NCBI RefSeq assembly: GCF_003697845.1
Contig: NZ_RDQE01000011.1
Coordinates: 24,425 to 88,424 of the forward strand
Length of the DNA: 64,000 bases
Direction of reading: 5' to 3'
Origin: Halobellus captivus
GTDB lineage: Archaea > Halobacteriota > Halobacteria > Halobacteriales > Haloferacaceae
Below are positions 1 to 8,210 of the stretch, in pieces. Numbering within the stretch: position 1 is the first letter of the stretch; each line of letters starts with the position of its first letter. The notes beneath the pieces are model-generated. The model was not told the origin of the DNA, did not search any database, and worked only from the letters and a program-made list of their open reading frames with translations. A program made the position numbers and the translations under genes.

Positions 1-2
1 TC

Positions 3-608
3 GGCCGGATGTACGACCGGGCCCGCGAGCTCGGGATCGGGACCGTCTGTGACGGGACGAACGCCGACGACCCCGGCGAGGGCCACCGCCCCGGCCTGCG
101 CGCGGTCGAGGAGCTCGACGTGTCCTCGCCGCTTCTCGACGCCGGGATCACGAAGCCGGAGGTCCGTGAGATAGCCGAGGCGTACGGCCTGTCGGTCGCG
201 GACAAGCCGTCGATGGCGTGTCTCTCCTCGCGGATCCCGACCGGACTCGAGGTGACGGAAGCACGGCTCTCGCGGGTCGAACGGGCCGAGACTATCCTCC
301 GCGAGTGGGGGTTCGAGGGGTTCCGCGTGCGCGACCACGACGGGCTCGCACGGGTGGAGATCGCCCCCGACGAGCTGGAGCGCGCGCTCGATCCCGCCTT
401 CGCCGACGCGGTCCACGAGCACCTCACCGACGTCGGCTTCGAGTACGTCACCCTCGACATGGCGGGCTACCGGACCGGCAGCGTGAGTCCCGGCGGCGAC
501 GGCGACAACGGAACGGGCGAGGGCGACGTGGACGAGGACGACGCGGGCGGAAGCGGCGACGCGGACGAGGGCGACGCGCTCGACCTCGACCGACGGTACC
601 CGCGCTGA
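3..608 (+). CDS. larE: LarE-like ATP-dependent sulfur transferase, C-terminal part
   Basis: The reading frame is already open at the left edge, so the N-terminal PP-loop ATPase half lies outside the window; the first in-window ATG (9) is internal. The visible part has the KPSMACLSSRIPTG stretch typical of LarE/PP-loop sulfur transferases. Its Cys (residue 71 counted from the ATG at 9) probably corresponds to the sacrificial cysteine of Lactobacillus LarE, which donates sulfur to the nickel-pincer nucleotide cofactor. The last ~40 residues are a Gly/Asp/Glu low-complexity tail, a common haloarchaeal extension. Whether it serves a lactate racemase is not shown; no larB/larC is in view. Family call good, substrate inferred. 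Confidence 0.8.
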   Translation, partial: GRMYDRARELGIGTVCDGTNADDPGEGHRPGLRAVEELDVSSPLLDAGITKPEVREIAEAYGLSVADKPSMACLSSRIPTGLEVTEARLSRVERAETILREWGFEGFRVRDHDGLARVEIAPDELERALDPAFADAVHEHLTDVGFEYVTLDMAGYRTGSVSPGGDGDNGTGEGDVDEDDAGGSGDADEGDALDLDRRYPR

Positions 609-710
609 CGACGTTGGACGAGGCTAAGCGAGGTCGAGCGAAGTCGAGAGGTCTCCGCCGAGACACGTCAGCCGTTTCATGTTATCAGCCGGGAGAATCC
701 GGCACGAACG

Positions 711-720
711 CTTATAAGCC
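711..720 (+). promoter_or_regulatory. TATA-like promoter of the small membrane protein gene
   Basis: The stretch CTTATAAGCC ends about 20 bases before the ATG at 741, a spacing that predicts a transcript starting at or next to the start codon. Seen directly; promoter role inferred from haloarchaeal convention. Confidence 0.55.
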
Positions 721-740
721 GTATCGGCCGATCCCACGGC

Positions 741-944
741 ATGGGCGAAGCCAACACGCTCGCGGTGCTCGCGGGCGGGGTCGGCGGCTCCGTCGGCGCG
801 TTCGTCGGCGTCGCGGTCGGCGGGGACCCGATGCGAGTCACGCTGATCACGCTGGTCGTCGCGCTCGTCGTCGGAAGCGCGGTCGTCGCCAGCGCGGTCA
901 TCGCCGGCGACGTCGAGTTCCTCGTCGATCCCGACGGTGAGTGA
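741..944 (+). CDS. small two-helix membrane protein of unknown function
   Basis: A 67-residue protein that I cannot assign to a named family. It has two glycine/alanine/valine-rich hydrophobic segments (about residues 7-27 and 32-54) separated by a short GGDPMR loop, and an acidic C-terminus, so it is probably a small integral membrane protein with both ends on the same side. The ATG at 741 sits 20-25 bases behind a clear TATA-like box, which supports this start and an independent, leaderless transcript. The next gene starts 57 bases downstream on the same strand and may be co-transcribed. GC content matches the neighbourhood. Confidence 0.6.
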   Translation: MGEANTLAVLAGGVGGSVGAFVGVAVGGDPMRVTLITLVVALVVGSAVVASAVIAGDVEFLVDPDGE

Positions 945-1000
945 GCGATCGAGCGGACGGGACCGAAACCCTCTGGACGGTCGCGACCCTCCCTCCGATC

Positions 1001-1270
1001 ATGAGCGCCGAGAGGTCCGATCCCGTTCCGGTCACGGTCTACACCCGCGAGGACTGCTCGCCGTGTGTCGTCGCCCGCGAGACGATCGAACGGGTCGCGT
1101 CGGGGCTGGCGGTCGACGTCGACCTCGAGCTCGTCGACGTCGACGATGACCCCGAACTCGCCGACGAGTACGGCAAGCGCGTCCCGTACGTGTTCGTCGA
1201 CGGCACCCCGGCCTTCAAATACGAGGTCGACGAGCGGGAGCTCAAGCTGAAGCTGCTCGCGGCGTCGTGA
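1001..1270 (+). CDS. glutaredoxin-like thiol oxidoreductase
   Basis: An 89-residue protein with the glutaredoxin/thioredoxin fold signature. A beta strand (VPVTVYTRE) leads into a CxxC active site (Cys-Ser-Pro-Cys) at the start of a helix, and a cis-proline region (KRVPYVFVDGTPAF) follows, with a C-terminal helix. Members reduce disulfides; the partner here is unknown, and haloarchaea use gamma-glutamylcysteine rather than glutathione. I chose the ATG at 1001 over the upstream start at 941 because the fold begins directly after it and the upstream extension overlaps the previous gene's end. It lies between a small membrane protein and the alanyl-tRNA editing gene without obvious functional linkage. 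Confidence 0.85.
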   Translation: MSAERSDPVPVTVYTREDCSPCVVARETIERVASGLAVDVDLELVDVDDDPELADEYGKRVPYVFVDGTPAFKYEVDERELKLKLLAAS

Positions 1271-1319
1271 GCGGTCGCCACCGATCACCTATTTACCTGA
1301 CCGCGACGAGGTCCCCTCC

Positions 1320-2543
1320 ATGACGGCATCACGCGCGCCGGCGGAGCCGGCGGTCCGCGAGTTCGAGTCGACGGTCGAACGGATCGACGGCCGGGAGGTC
1401 GTGCTGGCGGAGACGTACTTCTACGCCGAGTCGGGCGGCCAGCCGGCCGACCGTGGGACCCTCGGGGGCGTCCTCGTCGACGACGTGTTCGAGCGCGACG
1501 GCGAGGTCGTCCACGTCCTCGCGGAGGACCCCGCCGCCGGAACGGCGGGCGACGTGGAGCCGGGCGACACCGTGACGGGCGTCGTCGACGACGACTTCCG
1601 GACCTATTGTGCCCGCGCACACACCGCCTCACACGTCCTCTACGGCGCGGCCCGTCGGACCTGCGAGGACCTCGGGTACGCCGGCTTCGACATCTCCCCC
1701 GAGAAGGTTCGCGTCGACCTCACGACCGCCGAGCCGCTCGACGACGCGGACCTCGTCGAGCTCGAGCGGCTCTCGAACCGGGCGGTGTGGGACTCCCGAT
1801 CGGTCTCCTGGGAGGTGCTCCCCGAGGCGGAGGCGCGCGACCGCGACGGGATCGCGTTCAACACCAAGACCGAGGAGGGCGCGATGAGCGGCGGCGAGTC
1901 GGTCCGCGTCGTCACCGTCGAGGACTGGGACGTGGCCGCCTGCGGGGGAACTCACGTGGAGAACACGGCCGAGATCGGTCAGATCACGGCGCTCGACCGG
2001 TCGAACCCCGGCGAGGGGGTGACCCGCGTCGAGTTCGCCGTCGGCCCGACCGCCGTCGATCGCGGGGCCGCGATACACGCGGCCGCCCTGGAGTCGGCCG
2101 CGGCCGCCGACACCAACGTCGGCGACCTCCCCGAGGAGGTCCGGCGGCTCCGCGGGGAGGTCGACCGGCTCGACGCGGCGCTTCGGGACGCGCGGTCCGA
2201 CCTGCTCCACGCCCGACTCGCCGAGTTTCCGACGAGGGAGGTCGACGGGGTGGTCTGGGCGGTCGGGTCGCTCGCGGACGCCGACCCGAACGACCTCCGC
2301 GAGCCCGCGACGGCACTGCTCGAGTCGGACCCCGCCGTCGACGCGCTCGCGGCGGTCGGAAGAGGGAGCGCGCCGTTCGTCGTCGCCGCGGTCGCGCCCG
2401 ACGCCGACGCGGACGCCGGCGCGGTCGTCGAGGCGGCCACCGACGAGTTCGGCGGCGGCGGCGGTGGCGGGCCGACGTTCGCGCAGGGCGGCGGGCTCGA
2501 CGCCGACCCCGACGAGGTCGTCGCGTGGCTCCGGGAGCGATGA
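1320..2543 (+). CDS. AlaX-type alanyl-tRNA editing protein
   Basis: A 407-residue stand-alone editing protein that hydrolyses Ser or Gly wrongly attached to tRNA-Ala. The four zinc ligands of the AlaRS editing domain are visible: HxxxH at residues 101-105 and CxxxH at 208-212 (CGGTH). The N-terminal ~90 residues match the AlaRS beta-barrel domain, and the C-terminal part ends in the glycine-rich FGGGGGGGPTFAQGG segment of a DHHA1 domain, making it the long AlaX-L form. No class II aminoacylation domain is present, so it is not a truncated AlaRS. A TATA-like stretch (ATTTACC near 1291) lies ~25 bases before the ATG. Its stop overlaps the next start (ATGA). Confidence 0.9.
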   Translation: MTASRAPAEPAVREFESTVERIDGREVVLAETYFYAESGGQPADRGTLGGVLVDDVFERDGEVVHVLAEDPAAGTAGDVEPGDTVTGVVDDDFRTYCARAHTASHVLYGAARRTCEDLGYAGFDISPEKVRVDLTTAEPLDDADLVELERLSNRAVWDSRSVSWEVLPEAEARDRDGIAFNTKTEEGAMSGGESVRVVTVEDWDVAACGGTHVENTAEIGQITALDRSNPGEGVTRVEFAVGPTAVDRGAAIHAAALESAAAADTNVGDLPEEVRRLRGEVDRLDAALRDARSDLLHARLAEFPTREVDGVVWAVGSLADADPNDLREPATALLESDPAVDALAAVGRGSAPFVVAAVAPDADADAGAVVEAATDEFGGGGGGGPTFAQGGGLDADPDEVVAWLRER

Positions 2544-3529
2544 CGGGGAAGGTCCCTCCGGACGCGCTCACGGATCTCCTCGCGGCGACCGGCGCGACTG
2601 ACCCGGCGGTCTCGGTGGGACCCGCCCACGGCGAGGACGCGGCCGCGATCGACCTCGGCGACCGGACGCTCGTCGTCGCCACGGACCCGCTGTCGCTCGC
2701 GACCGAGGCGGTCGGACGGCTCGCGGTCCACGTCGCCTGCAACGACGTCGCCGCGAGCGGCGCGGACCCCCGGTGGCTGACGAACACCGTCCTCGTCCCC
2801 GACGCCGATCCCGAACGCCTGCGGACGATCGCGACCCAGGTCGACGAGACGGCGACGGACCTCGACGCGGCGGTCGTCGGGGGCCACACCGAGACGGTGC
2901 CCGCGCTGGACCGCCCGCTGCTCTCGATGACGGCGCTCGGGACGACCGACCGCTTCCTCTCCACGGGGGGAGCGACACCCGGCGACCGGCTGCTGCTCAC
3001 GAAGGGCGCGGGCATCGAGGCGACCGCGATCCTCGCGACCGACTTCCGGGAGGAGTGTGCGGCCGCGGGCGTTTCGGAGGCGACGCTCGAGTCGGCTGCG
3101 GGGTTCCTCGCGGACGTGAGCGTCGTCCCCGACGCCGCCGCAGTTCGGGAGTTCGCGACCGCGGCCCACGACCCGACCGAGGGCGGGGTCGCCGGCGCGC
3201 TCGTCGAGCTCGCCGCGGCCGGCGGGAGCGTCGTGGAGGTGGATCGCGACCGGGTGCCGGTCCGGCCGGAGACGTTGGCCTGCTGTGACGCGCTCGGGAT
3301 CGACCCGCTCCGCGCGTTCGGCTCGGGCGCGCTGCTCGTGGCGGTCCCCCCCGAGCGGGTCGACGGAGCGCTCGAGGCGCTCGAGGCGGCCGGTATCGTC
3401 GCCGCCGAGATCGGGTCGGTGCGCGATCCGGGAACGGGATCGGGCGGGGATCCGGCCGGCACGCTCCGACTCGACGGCGAGTCGATCCGCGAGCCGCCGC
3501 GCGACGAGCTGTACCGGCTCTGGGAGTGA
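2540..3529 (+). CDS. AIR synthase-related / HypE-like protein
   Basis: A 329-residue protein of the PurM/HypE/ThiL ATP-binding superfamily. Visible hallmarks are an N-terminal glycine/acid loop (GPAHGEDAAAID), a dimer-interface segment (VACNDVAASGADPRWLTN), a GGHTE motif and the AHDPTEGGVAGALVELA helix typical of HypE and AIR synthase. Enzymes of this group make ATP-dependent acyl or carbamoyl phosphate intermediates; the substrate of this haloarchaeal branch is unknown and no hydrogenase maturation genes are nearby. The start ATG overlaps the AlaX stop by four bases (ATGA), so the two are translationally coupled, perhaps linking it to tRNA or nucleotide metabolism. Confidence 0.8.
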   Translation: MTGKVPPDALTDLLAATGATDPAVSVGPAHGEDAAAIDLGDRTLVVATDPLSLATEAVGRLAVHVACNDVAASGADPRWLTNTVLVPDADPERLRTIATQVDETATDLDAAVVGGHTETVPALDRPLLSMTALGTTDRFLSTGGATPGDRLLLTKGAGIEATAILATDFREECAAAGVSEATLESAAGFLADVSVVPDAAAVREFATAAHDPTEGGVAGALVELAAAGGSVVEVDRDRVPVRPETLACCDALGIDPLRAFGSGALLVAVPPERVDGALEALEAAGIVAAEIGSVRDPGTGSGGDPAGTLRLDGESIREPPRDELYRLWE

Positions 3530-3604
3530 GTCGGGGGTCCCGCCTCGCTCGCCCCACGCCCGTCCGCCCGCGCACTTTTGCCGGCCGGGGTCGAACTCCG
3601 GAAC

Positions 3605-4795
3605 ATGACTGGCGCGCGCGTCGGGTCGGCGCTGACCGAGGAACAGGCGGCGGTCCGCGACCTCGTCCGGGAGTTCGCCCGCGAGGAGGTCCGCCCCGTC
3701 GCACGGGAGGCCGACGCGGCGGGGTCGTTCCCCGAGGACGTGTGGGACGAGCTCGCCGAGCTCGGACTGACCAGGCTCACGGTCCCCGAGGCGTACGGCG
3801 GGTTCGACGCGGACGCGACGACGTACGCGGTCGTCAACGAGGAGCTGGCCCACGGGTCTCTCGCGGTCGCGACCGCCCTCTCCGTCCACTGTCTGGTGAC
3901 CTCCTGTCTCGCCGAGTTCGCGGCGGAACTCCATCGAGAACGATGGCTCCCCGAGATGGCCGAGGGGCGCCCGGTCGGGGCGTTCTGTCTCTCCGAGCCG
4001 CACGCCGGGTCGAATCCGGCCGCCATGTCGACGACCGCCGAGTACGACCCGGACGCGGACGAGTACGCCCTGAACGGCGAGAAGCAGTGGATAACCAACG
4101 GCTCGCGGGCGGGCGTCGCCGTCGTCTTCGCGAAGGTCGTCGACGGCGACGACGGCGGGGAGGACGCCGCCCCCGACGACCCCGGCTCGATCACCCAGTT
4201 CCTCGTTCCCATGGACGCGGAGGGGGTCGCGGTCGGCCCGAAGGAGGAGAAGCTCGGCCTGCGTGCCTCCGACACGACGCCGATCACCTTCGACGGCTGC
4301 CGGATCCCGGCGGCGAACCGACTGACCGAGGAGGGACGAGGGCTCTCGGCCGCGCTCGGGACCCTGACGGGCGGCCGGATCGGCATCGCGGCACAGGCCG
4401 TGGGGGTCGCGCGGGCCGCCCTCGAGGCGGCGACGGCGTACGCGAGCGAGCGGGAGCAGTTCGGCGAGCCGCTCTCCGAGATCGGAACGATCCGTCACGA
4501 GGTGGCGGAGATGTCGACGGACGTCGCCGCCTCGCGGCTCCTCGTTCGCGAGGCGGCCCGGAAGGCGGAGGCGGGCGAGGACGCCCGCGTCGCCGCCGCG
4601 CAGGCGAAGTATCGGGCGAGCGAGGCCGCGATGTCGACCGCGAACGAGGCGATCCAGATCCACGGCGGCTACGGGTACACGACCGAGTTCGACGTCGAGC
4701 GGTTCTACCGCGACGCGAAGGTCACGGAGATCTACGAGGGGACGACGGAGATCCAAAAGGAAGTCATCGCTCGGGGCGTCTTCGACACACGATGA
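3605..4795 (+). CDS. acyl-CoA dehydrogenase
   Basis: A 396-residue FAD enzyme of fatty or branched-chain acyl-CoA beta-oxidation. It shows the helical N-terminal domain, the FAD/substrate motif FCLSEPHAGSNPAAM with a following KQWITNG segment, and the C-terminal helical domain with IHGGYGY and the IYEGTTEIQ motif, whose Glu is the usual catalytic base position in short-chain and bacterial family members. Length is normal. The ATG at 3605 is preferred over the one at 3578 because a TATA-like CACTTTTGCC lies ~27 bases upstream. The gene overlaps the HAD phosphatase start by four bases. Electrons would pass to ETF and perhaps to the Fe-S oxidoreductase at 18846. Confidence 0.92.
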   Translation: MTGARVGSALTEEQAAVRDLVREFAREEVRPVAREADAAGSFPEDVWDELAELGLTRLTVPEAYGGFDADATTYAVVNEELAHGSLAVATALSVHCLVTSCLAEFAAELHRERWLPEMAEGRPVGAFCLSEPHAGSNPAAMSTTAEYDPDADEYALNGEKQWITNGSRAGVAVVFAKVVDGDDGGEDAAPDDPGSITQFLVPMDAEGVAVGPKEEKLGLRASDTTPITFDGCRIPAANRLTEEGRGLSAALGTLTGGRIGIAAQAVGVARAALEAATAYASEREQFGEPLSEIGTIRHEVAEMSTDVAASRLLVREAARKAEAGEDARVAAAQAKYRASEAAMSTANEAIQIHGGYGYTTEFDVERFYRDAKVTEIYEGTTEIQKEVIARGVFDTR

Positions 4796-5346
4796 CCACC
4801 GCCCTCGACGCGGCCGACGCGATCGTGTACGACCTCGACGGTACCCTCCTCGAACTCGCGGTCGACTGGGACGCCGTCGCCGACGACGTCGTCGCCGCGT
4901 ACGCCGAACGCGCGCTGATCGCGCCGACGGGCGACCTCTGGTCGCTGCTCGACGCCGCCGCCGACTACGGTATCGAGACCGCCGTCGAGGAGACGATCGC
5001 CGGACACGAGCGGACAGGCGCGAGCGAGTCGATCCTCCTGCCGCTCGGCGAACGGCTCGCCGCCGGCGGCGACGACCGCCCCGCGGCGGTCTGTTCGCTC
5101 AACTGCGAGGACGCCTGTCGGATCGCCCTCGAGACCCACGGGCTCGGGGAGGCGATCGACGCCGTGGTCGGCCGCGACACCGTCGAGACGCACAAACCCG
5201 AGCCGGAGTCGTTGCTGGCGGCGGTCGACGCGTTCGGGAGCGAGCCGGAGCGGGCCGTCTTCGTCGGCGACTCCGAGAGCGACGCGGTCACGGCCGACCG
5301 CGCGGGCGTTCCCTTCGTTTCGGTCGTCGACGCGCTCGACGAGTAG
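4792..5346 (+). CDS. HAD-superfamily phosphatase
   Basis: A 184-residue hydrolase with all four HAD motifs in order: DLDGT (nucleophile Asp14, Asp16), a motif II Ser in CSLNC, Lys in THKPEPES, and the acidic motif IV GDSESD. The cap is a small helical insert, as in phosphoglycolate-phosphatase-like members. The substrate cannot be told from sequence. The reading frame is open far upstream, but the real start is the ATG at 4792, which overlaps the acyl-CoA dehydrogenase stop (ATGA), implying an operon. It is the last gene before a lower-GC, apparently foreign region. Confidence 0.88.
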   Translation: MTTALDAADAIVYDLDGTLLELAVDWDAVADDVVAAYAERALIAPTGDLWSLLDAAADYGIETAVEETIAGHERTGASESILLPLGERLAAGGDDRPAAVCSLNCEDACRIALETHGLGEAIDAVVGRDTVETHKPEPESLLAAVDAFGSEPERAVFVGDSESDAVTADRAGVPFVSVVDALDE

Positions 5347-5786
5347 GCCGCGCCGATCAATACGGAGGGCTCACGAATCGGTCAATACAGCCACCGTTTT
5401 CTCGTCGGATTCCCTCGCTCACTGGGTTCGCTTCGGGAACCGCTCCTCGAAAACCCTGGAGGGAAAAATCCGACTCCGCCGTCTCCGACGGCTCCGTCGG
5501 TGAACCGTCACTTCGTCGCCAGCGCTTCGCGCCGGCTGCCAGTGGCGCGTCGCGCCACGGTGTTCGCGGATGCTCAGTACAGGTGAGCGATGTAACGGGG
5601 GAAACTACGAACTATCGAATAGCTGTCAAGACACTCGTGCAAGATATAGAGGATGTAGTCCGCAGGTGGTTATTGTCTGTTCCATGTAACTAATTGTGGA
5701 ACAGCCGATAAGCAGGTGTGCACTTAGCTTGCTCCACTCACCGAAATTCACTGGGGAACGCGTTATGTACTTGATGCTTGAAGTGG
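5347..5786. other. intergenic stretch with imperfect inverted repeat
   Basis: About 440 bases with no convincing gene. Bases 5404-5416 (GTCGGATTCCCTC) and 5459-5474 can pair as an imperfect stem, and a smaller hairpin (GGTTC...GAACC) lies inside. From about 5580 the composition turns AT-richer, marking the left edge of the low-GC island. No tRNA fragment, box element or terminator T-run is evident to me. Confidence 0.45.
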
Positions 5787-6524
5787 TCAGGCATCGTCTC
5801 CAGATACGTCCGTCGGGACGCTGCCGTCACTGGAATTGTTCCTGAGTGCTGATGCCGAGTATTCTCTCGAAACAAACACTAATTGGATACTATCGATGGC
5901 TGTTGCTCCCAAAACTTCCTCTTCGATTTGGTCATCAGCGAATTCTGCTGGATTTGTTGTCGCTAGCTCTGTTTCTCCCGGTACGTTTGCGGCGACATCG
6001 TGGGCGTCGATCACAATCCAGAAATCTTCCTCGTCTTGAGCCCGGAGTTGAGTTAATTCGTCCTGTACCGATTCGTGCGAACTAATCCTCAGCCAGCCTT
6101 GGAACGTTGAGTAGAGCGTCTCCTTTCGCGCCTCGGCTCGCTGTTCTATCTCACGAATCACCTCCCGCAATTCATCAGTGACCTCGTAAACACCTCTTCC
6201 AGCTTTATCGTCGTAGAAATCCACCAAATACCTCCATGCCGAATTTTCACCTCGGTCTATCTCCGACTGAATCTCCTCGATATCATTCTCACTTAGTTCC
6301 CCCTCGTAATTGACTTTCACCTGTTGGATGTTCCGGAGAATCCCGCTCCGGTGCTCCTCGATAATTGAGTCCTTCGCATTTCGGAAGATATTCTCAACCT
6401 GTTCCGTAGCGAAATACTCTGTTTCGCCACTAAACAAGTATCTCCTACATTCTCTGTGATGGGGGTCAGTAAAGAAACAGAAACCGAGGATGACTCCCTT
6501 GTCAAGAAAGGCGTTGTCCGCCAT
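5787..6524 (-). CDS. possible PIN-like nuclease (toxin candidate)
   Basis: A 245-residue protein without a family I can name with certainty. Its layout resembles a PIN-like fold. The N-terminal strand carries an acidic residue (NAFLDKGVILGFCFF, Asp8), helical conserved acids occupy the middle, and a late strand (DFWIVIDAHDVAANV, ETELATTNPAEF) looks like the final PIN strand where a Thr-Thr-Asn precedes an Asp or Glu-Phe. If so, it would be a Mg-dependent RNase. The ATG at 6524 follows the stop of the upstream partner by one base, so the pair is certainly one operon. Base composition is clearly lower in GC than neighbours, suggesting transfer. Alternative: an unrelated accessory protein. Confidence 0.5.
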   Translation of the reverse strand: MADNAFLDKGVILGFCFFTDPHHRECRRYLFSGETEYFATEQVENIFRNAKDSIIEEHRSGILRNIQQVKVNYEGELSENDIEEIQSEIDRGENSAWRYLVDFYDDKAGRGVYEVTDELREVIREIEQRAEARKETLYSTFQGWLRISSHESVQDELTQLRAQDEEDFWIVIDAHDVAANVPGETELATTNPAEFADDQIEEEVLGATAIDSIQLVFVSREYSASALRNNSSDGSVPTDVSGDDA

Positions 6525-6525
6525 T

Positions 6526-7458
6526 CTATAGGTCGTCTAACTCCTCAGAGATAGCCGTATTGTACGAATCACCGACGCTGTCTAAAGCCGAGGTGGACTG
6601 TCTTTCTGAGAGGGCACCCTTCCGCTTCTGGGCTACCCGGCTCTGGAGATCTCTGCGCACTTTTTCTTTCTCTTCACGCCAGTCTTCGAGTGCCTCCGAA
6701 CCAATATTCGAGTGCTCCTCGAAGCGTAGAATGATTCGTGCGGTCCCCTCAATGAAGGCCTCTGTGAAGTCATGGAGTTCTCTCGGGCTTCGCCCGATAT
6801 CGACCAATAGGCGCACCGTGTCGTCCCAATCAAGGTAGATGTTATGGATTTCCGAGTAACGCTCCTCGTCGAAGTTCGCTAGCATCTCATCCAAGAGTTC
6901 TTCGATGCGGGTCTTCTCATCGGGGGCGACGAATTGGCTCAGCCTGTGCTGATCTTCGTCTTGTGAAACCGTGTTTAAGTACCACCGTAAATCAGCATAT
7001 GCGATAACGAAATCGTCGGGCGCAAAGTTCTGGTACTGGTACTCTTCCAGTTCCTCAGCTGTTTTGTCGCCGTGTTCAGTGACCACGGACTGAACCGCGT
7101 TGTAGATGTCGTCTTTGAGGTCTTCCGCCAGGTGGTCGAAGTCGGATTCGCTGACTTGGTTGGCCGGATAGTACGCTTGTCCACCGAAGTGATTCGCGTT
7201 GGGTCTGTACGTGACCGCTGAATTCAGATGAGCTTCGGAGATGGTACGGCCGTACTTGTACCAATACTTCGGCAGACCGACTTCCCGGCCGTATTCCTGC
7301 GCTAACAGCCGATCAGTTAAACAGCAAAGTTTGTGGATACGGGTCCGCCCTGTCTCACGGCCGTCTTGCTCGTGACGTTCCGCAGCCACCCGATACAGAA
7401 GATACTCCGGCGGCCCCAAGTCACCGAGGTCATTATCCGCCGGTGGCGACTCAGACAT
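6526..7458 (-). CDS. hypothetical protein, possibly SocA/Panacea-like antitoxin
   Basis: A 310-residue protein that heads the two-gene operon with the PIN-like gene. Residues ~15-75 (LLYRVAAERHEQ, then RIHKLCCLTDRLLAQEYG, then PKYWYKYGRTISEA) recall the N-terminal helices of the SocA/Panacea (DUF4065) antitoxin domain, in which a helix with a KL-x-Y/C-L pattern is followed by a lysine/tyrosine-rich loop and a glycine. The remainder is helical with a charged coiled-coil-like segment near 255-290 and a Ser/Asp-rich tail. The homology is a visual impression only. Upstream, TATA-like ATTATTTT (about 7490-7497, minus strand) lies just inside the end of the IS remnant at 7505. Confidence 0.45.
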   Translation of the reverse strand: MSESPPADNDLGDLGPPEYLLYRVAAERHEQDGRETGRTRIHKLCCLTDRLLAQEYGREVGLPKYWYKYGRTISEAHLNSAVTYRPNANHFGGQAYYPANQVSESDFDHLAEDLKDDIYNAVQSVVTEHGDKTAEELEEYQYQNFAPDDFVIAYADLRWYLNTVSQDEDQHRLSQFVAPDEKTRIEELLDEMLANFDEERYSEIHNIYLDWDDTVRLLVDIGRSPRELHDFTEAFIEGTARIILRFEEHSNIGSEALEDWREEKEKVRRDLQSRVAQKRKGALSERQSTSALDSVGDSYNTAISEELDDL

Positions 7459-7504
7459 TTGTCCTATTCAGGCTATAGAATCCGGGTACAAAATAATTGG
7501 CGTT

Positions 7505-8210
7505 GTAATCACGGTCGCGTAAAGTTAGAGAATGAGGCGTTCGACTTCAGAGAGTCTATGACCGAAATCGAACGCCTCAGCGAACGTATCGCGTGGATCG
7601 ACTTGTCGTTTGTGGAGCGAGATCGAACTCCGCGATGGGCGATTGAAATAGGGATCCGCTGTCACTTGGCCGTCATGTCACTACGTGAGGTAAGTAAATT
7701 TCTCGATGAATACGGGATCGATCGGAGTCACGTCGCTATCCATAACTGGGTTCATAAAGCCGATCTACAGCCGATCTCGACCGTGTCTGCGGATCAACTC
7801 GCGGGTGACGAAAAGATGATCCGCCTCCACGGCCAGAAGTTCTGGCTGTACGGTGCGGTTGATCCGTTTACGAACGAGATCCTTCACGTGAGCCTCTATC
7901 CGACCGCAAATAAACAGACGACGCGATGGTTTCTCACCGAGCTACACCGGCGCTATCAGCTCGATAATGTGGAATTTCTCGTCGATGACAGACTATCTCG
8001 GATCTGTCCTCGCTGAAGACGGCTATCGATTTCAAATCATTCAACATGGAAATCGGAATGCCATCGAACGTGTTTTTTGGGAAATAGAACGACGAACATC
8101 ATCGTTTGCAAATAGTTTCAGCAATGTCGCGCTAGAGACAGCTCAAAATTGACTTGAAGCCGTCGCAGTCTACCACAATTCACGCCAAAGTTAACGCGAC
8201 CGTAATCACT
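7505..8210 (+). mobile_element. degenerate IS6-type insertion sequence remnant
   Basis: About 700 bp, the usual size of haloarchaeal IS6 elements, bounded by imperfect inverted repeats. The left end reads GTAATCACGGTCGCGTAA from 7505; the right end, read on the opposite strand from 8209, is GTGATTACGGTCGCGTTA, 15 of 18 identical. Inside lies one transposase gene with a frameshift and an in-frame stop, so the copy cannot move by itself. I could not find an unambiguous target duplication. It sits immediately upstream of the putative toxin-antitoxin operon's promoter. Confidence 0.75.
7558..8194 (+). pseudogene. IS6-family transposase, frameshifted and interrupted
   Basis: Starting at the ATG at 7558, the frame encodes an N-terminal helix-turn-helix (ISLREVSKFLDEYGIDRSHV-like) and the first two catalytic acids of a DDE core (GDEKMIRLHGQKFWLYGAVD; VEFLVDD). 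Near 7987 the frame shifts; the following frame continues as YLGSVLAEDGYRFQIIQHG and NAIERVFWEIERRT, which holds the last acidic residue. At 8150-8152 a TGA replaces what is a Trp codon in relatives (QN-stop-LEAVAVYHN), and the true stop is at 8192. Two independent lesions make it a pseudogene. An apparent longer open frame starting at 7333 is accidental read-through from the flank. Confidence 0.85.

Noticed and set aside
1979..4756. 925-residue minus-strand open frame across the AlaX, AIR-synthase-like and acyl-CoA dehydrogenase genes
   Set aside because: It is antisense to three well-supported genes. High GC removes stop codons in other frames, and the translation has no recognisable motif.
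7333..7557. Upstream extension of the IS6 transposase frame
   Set aside because: It runs antisense into the conserved neighbouring gene and crosses the terminal repeat. The transposase homology begins at 7558.
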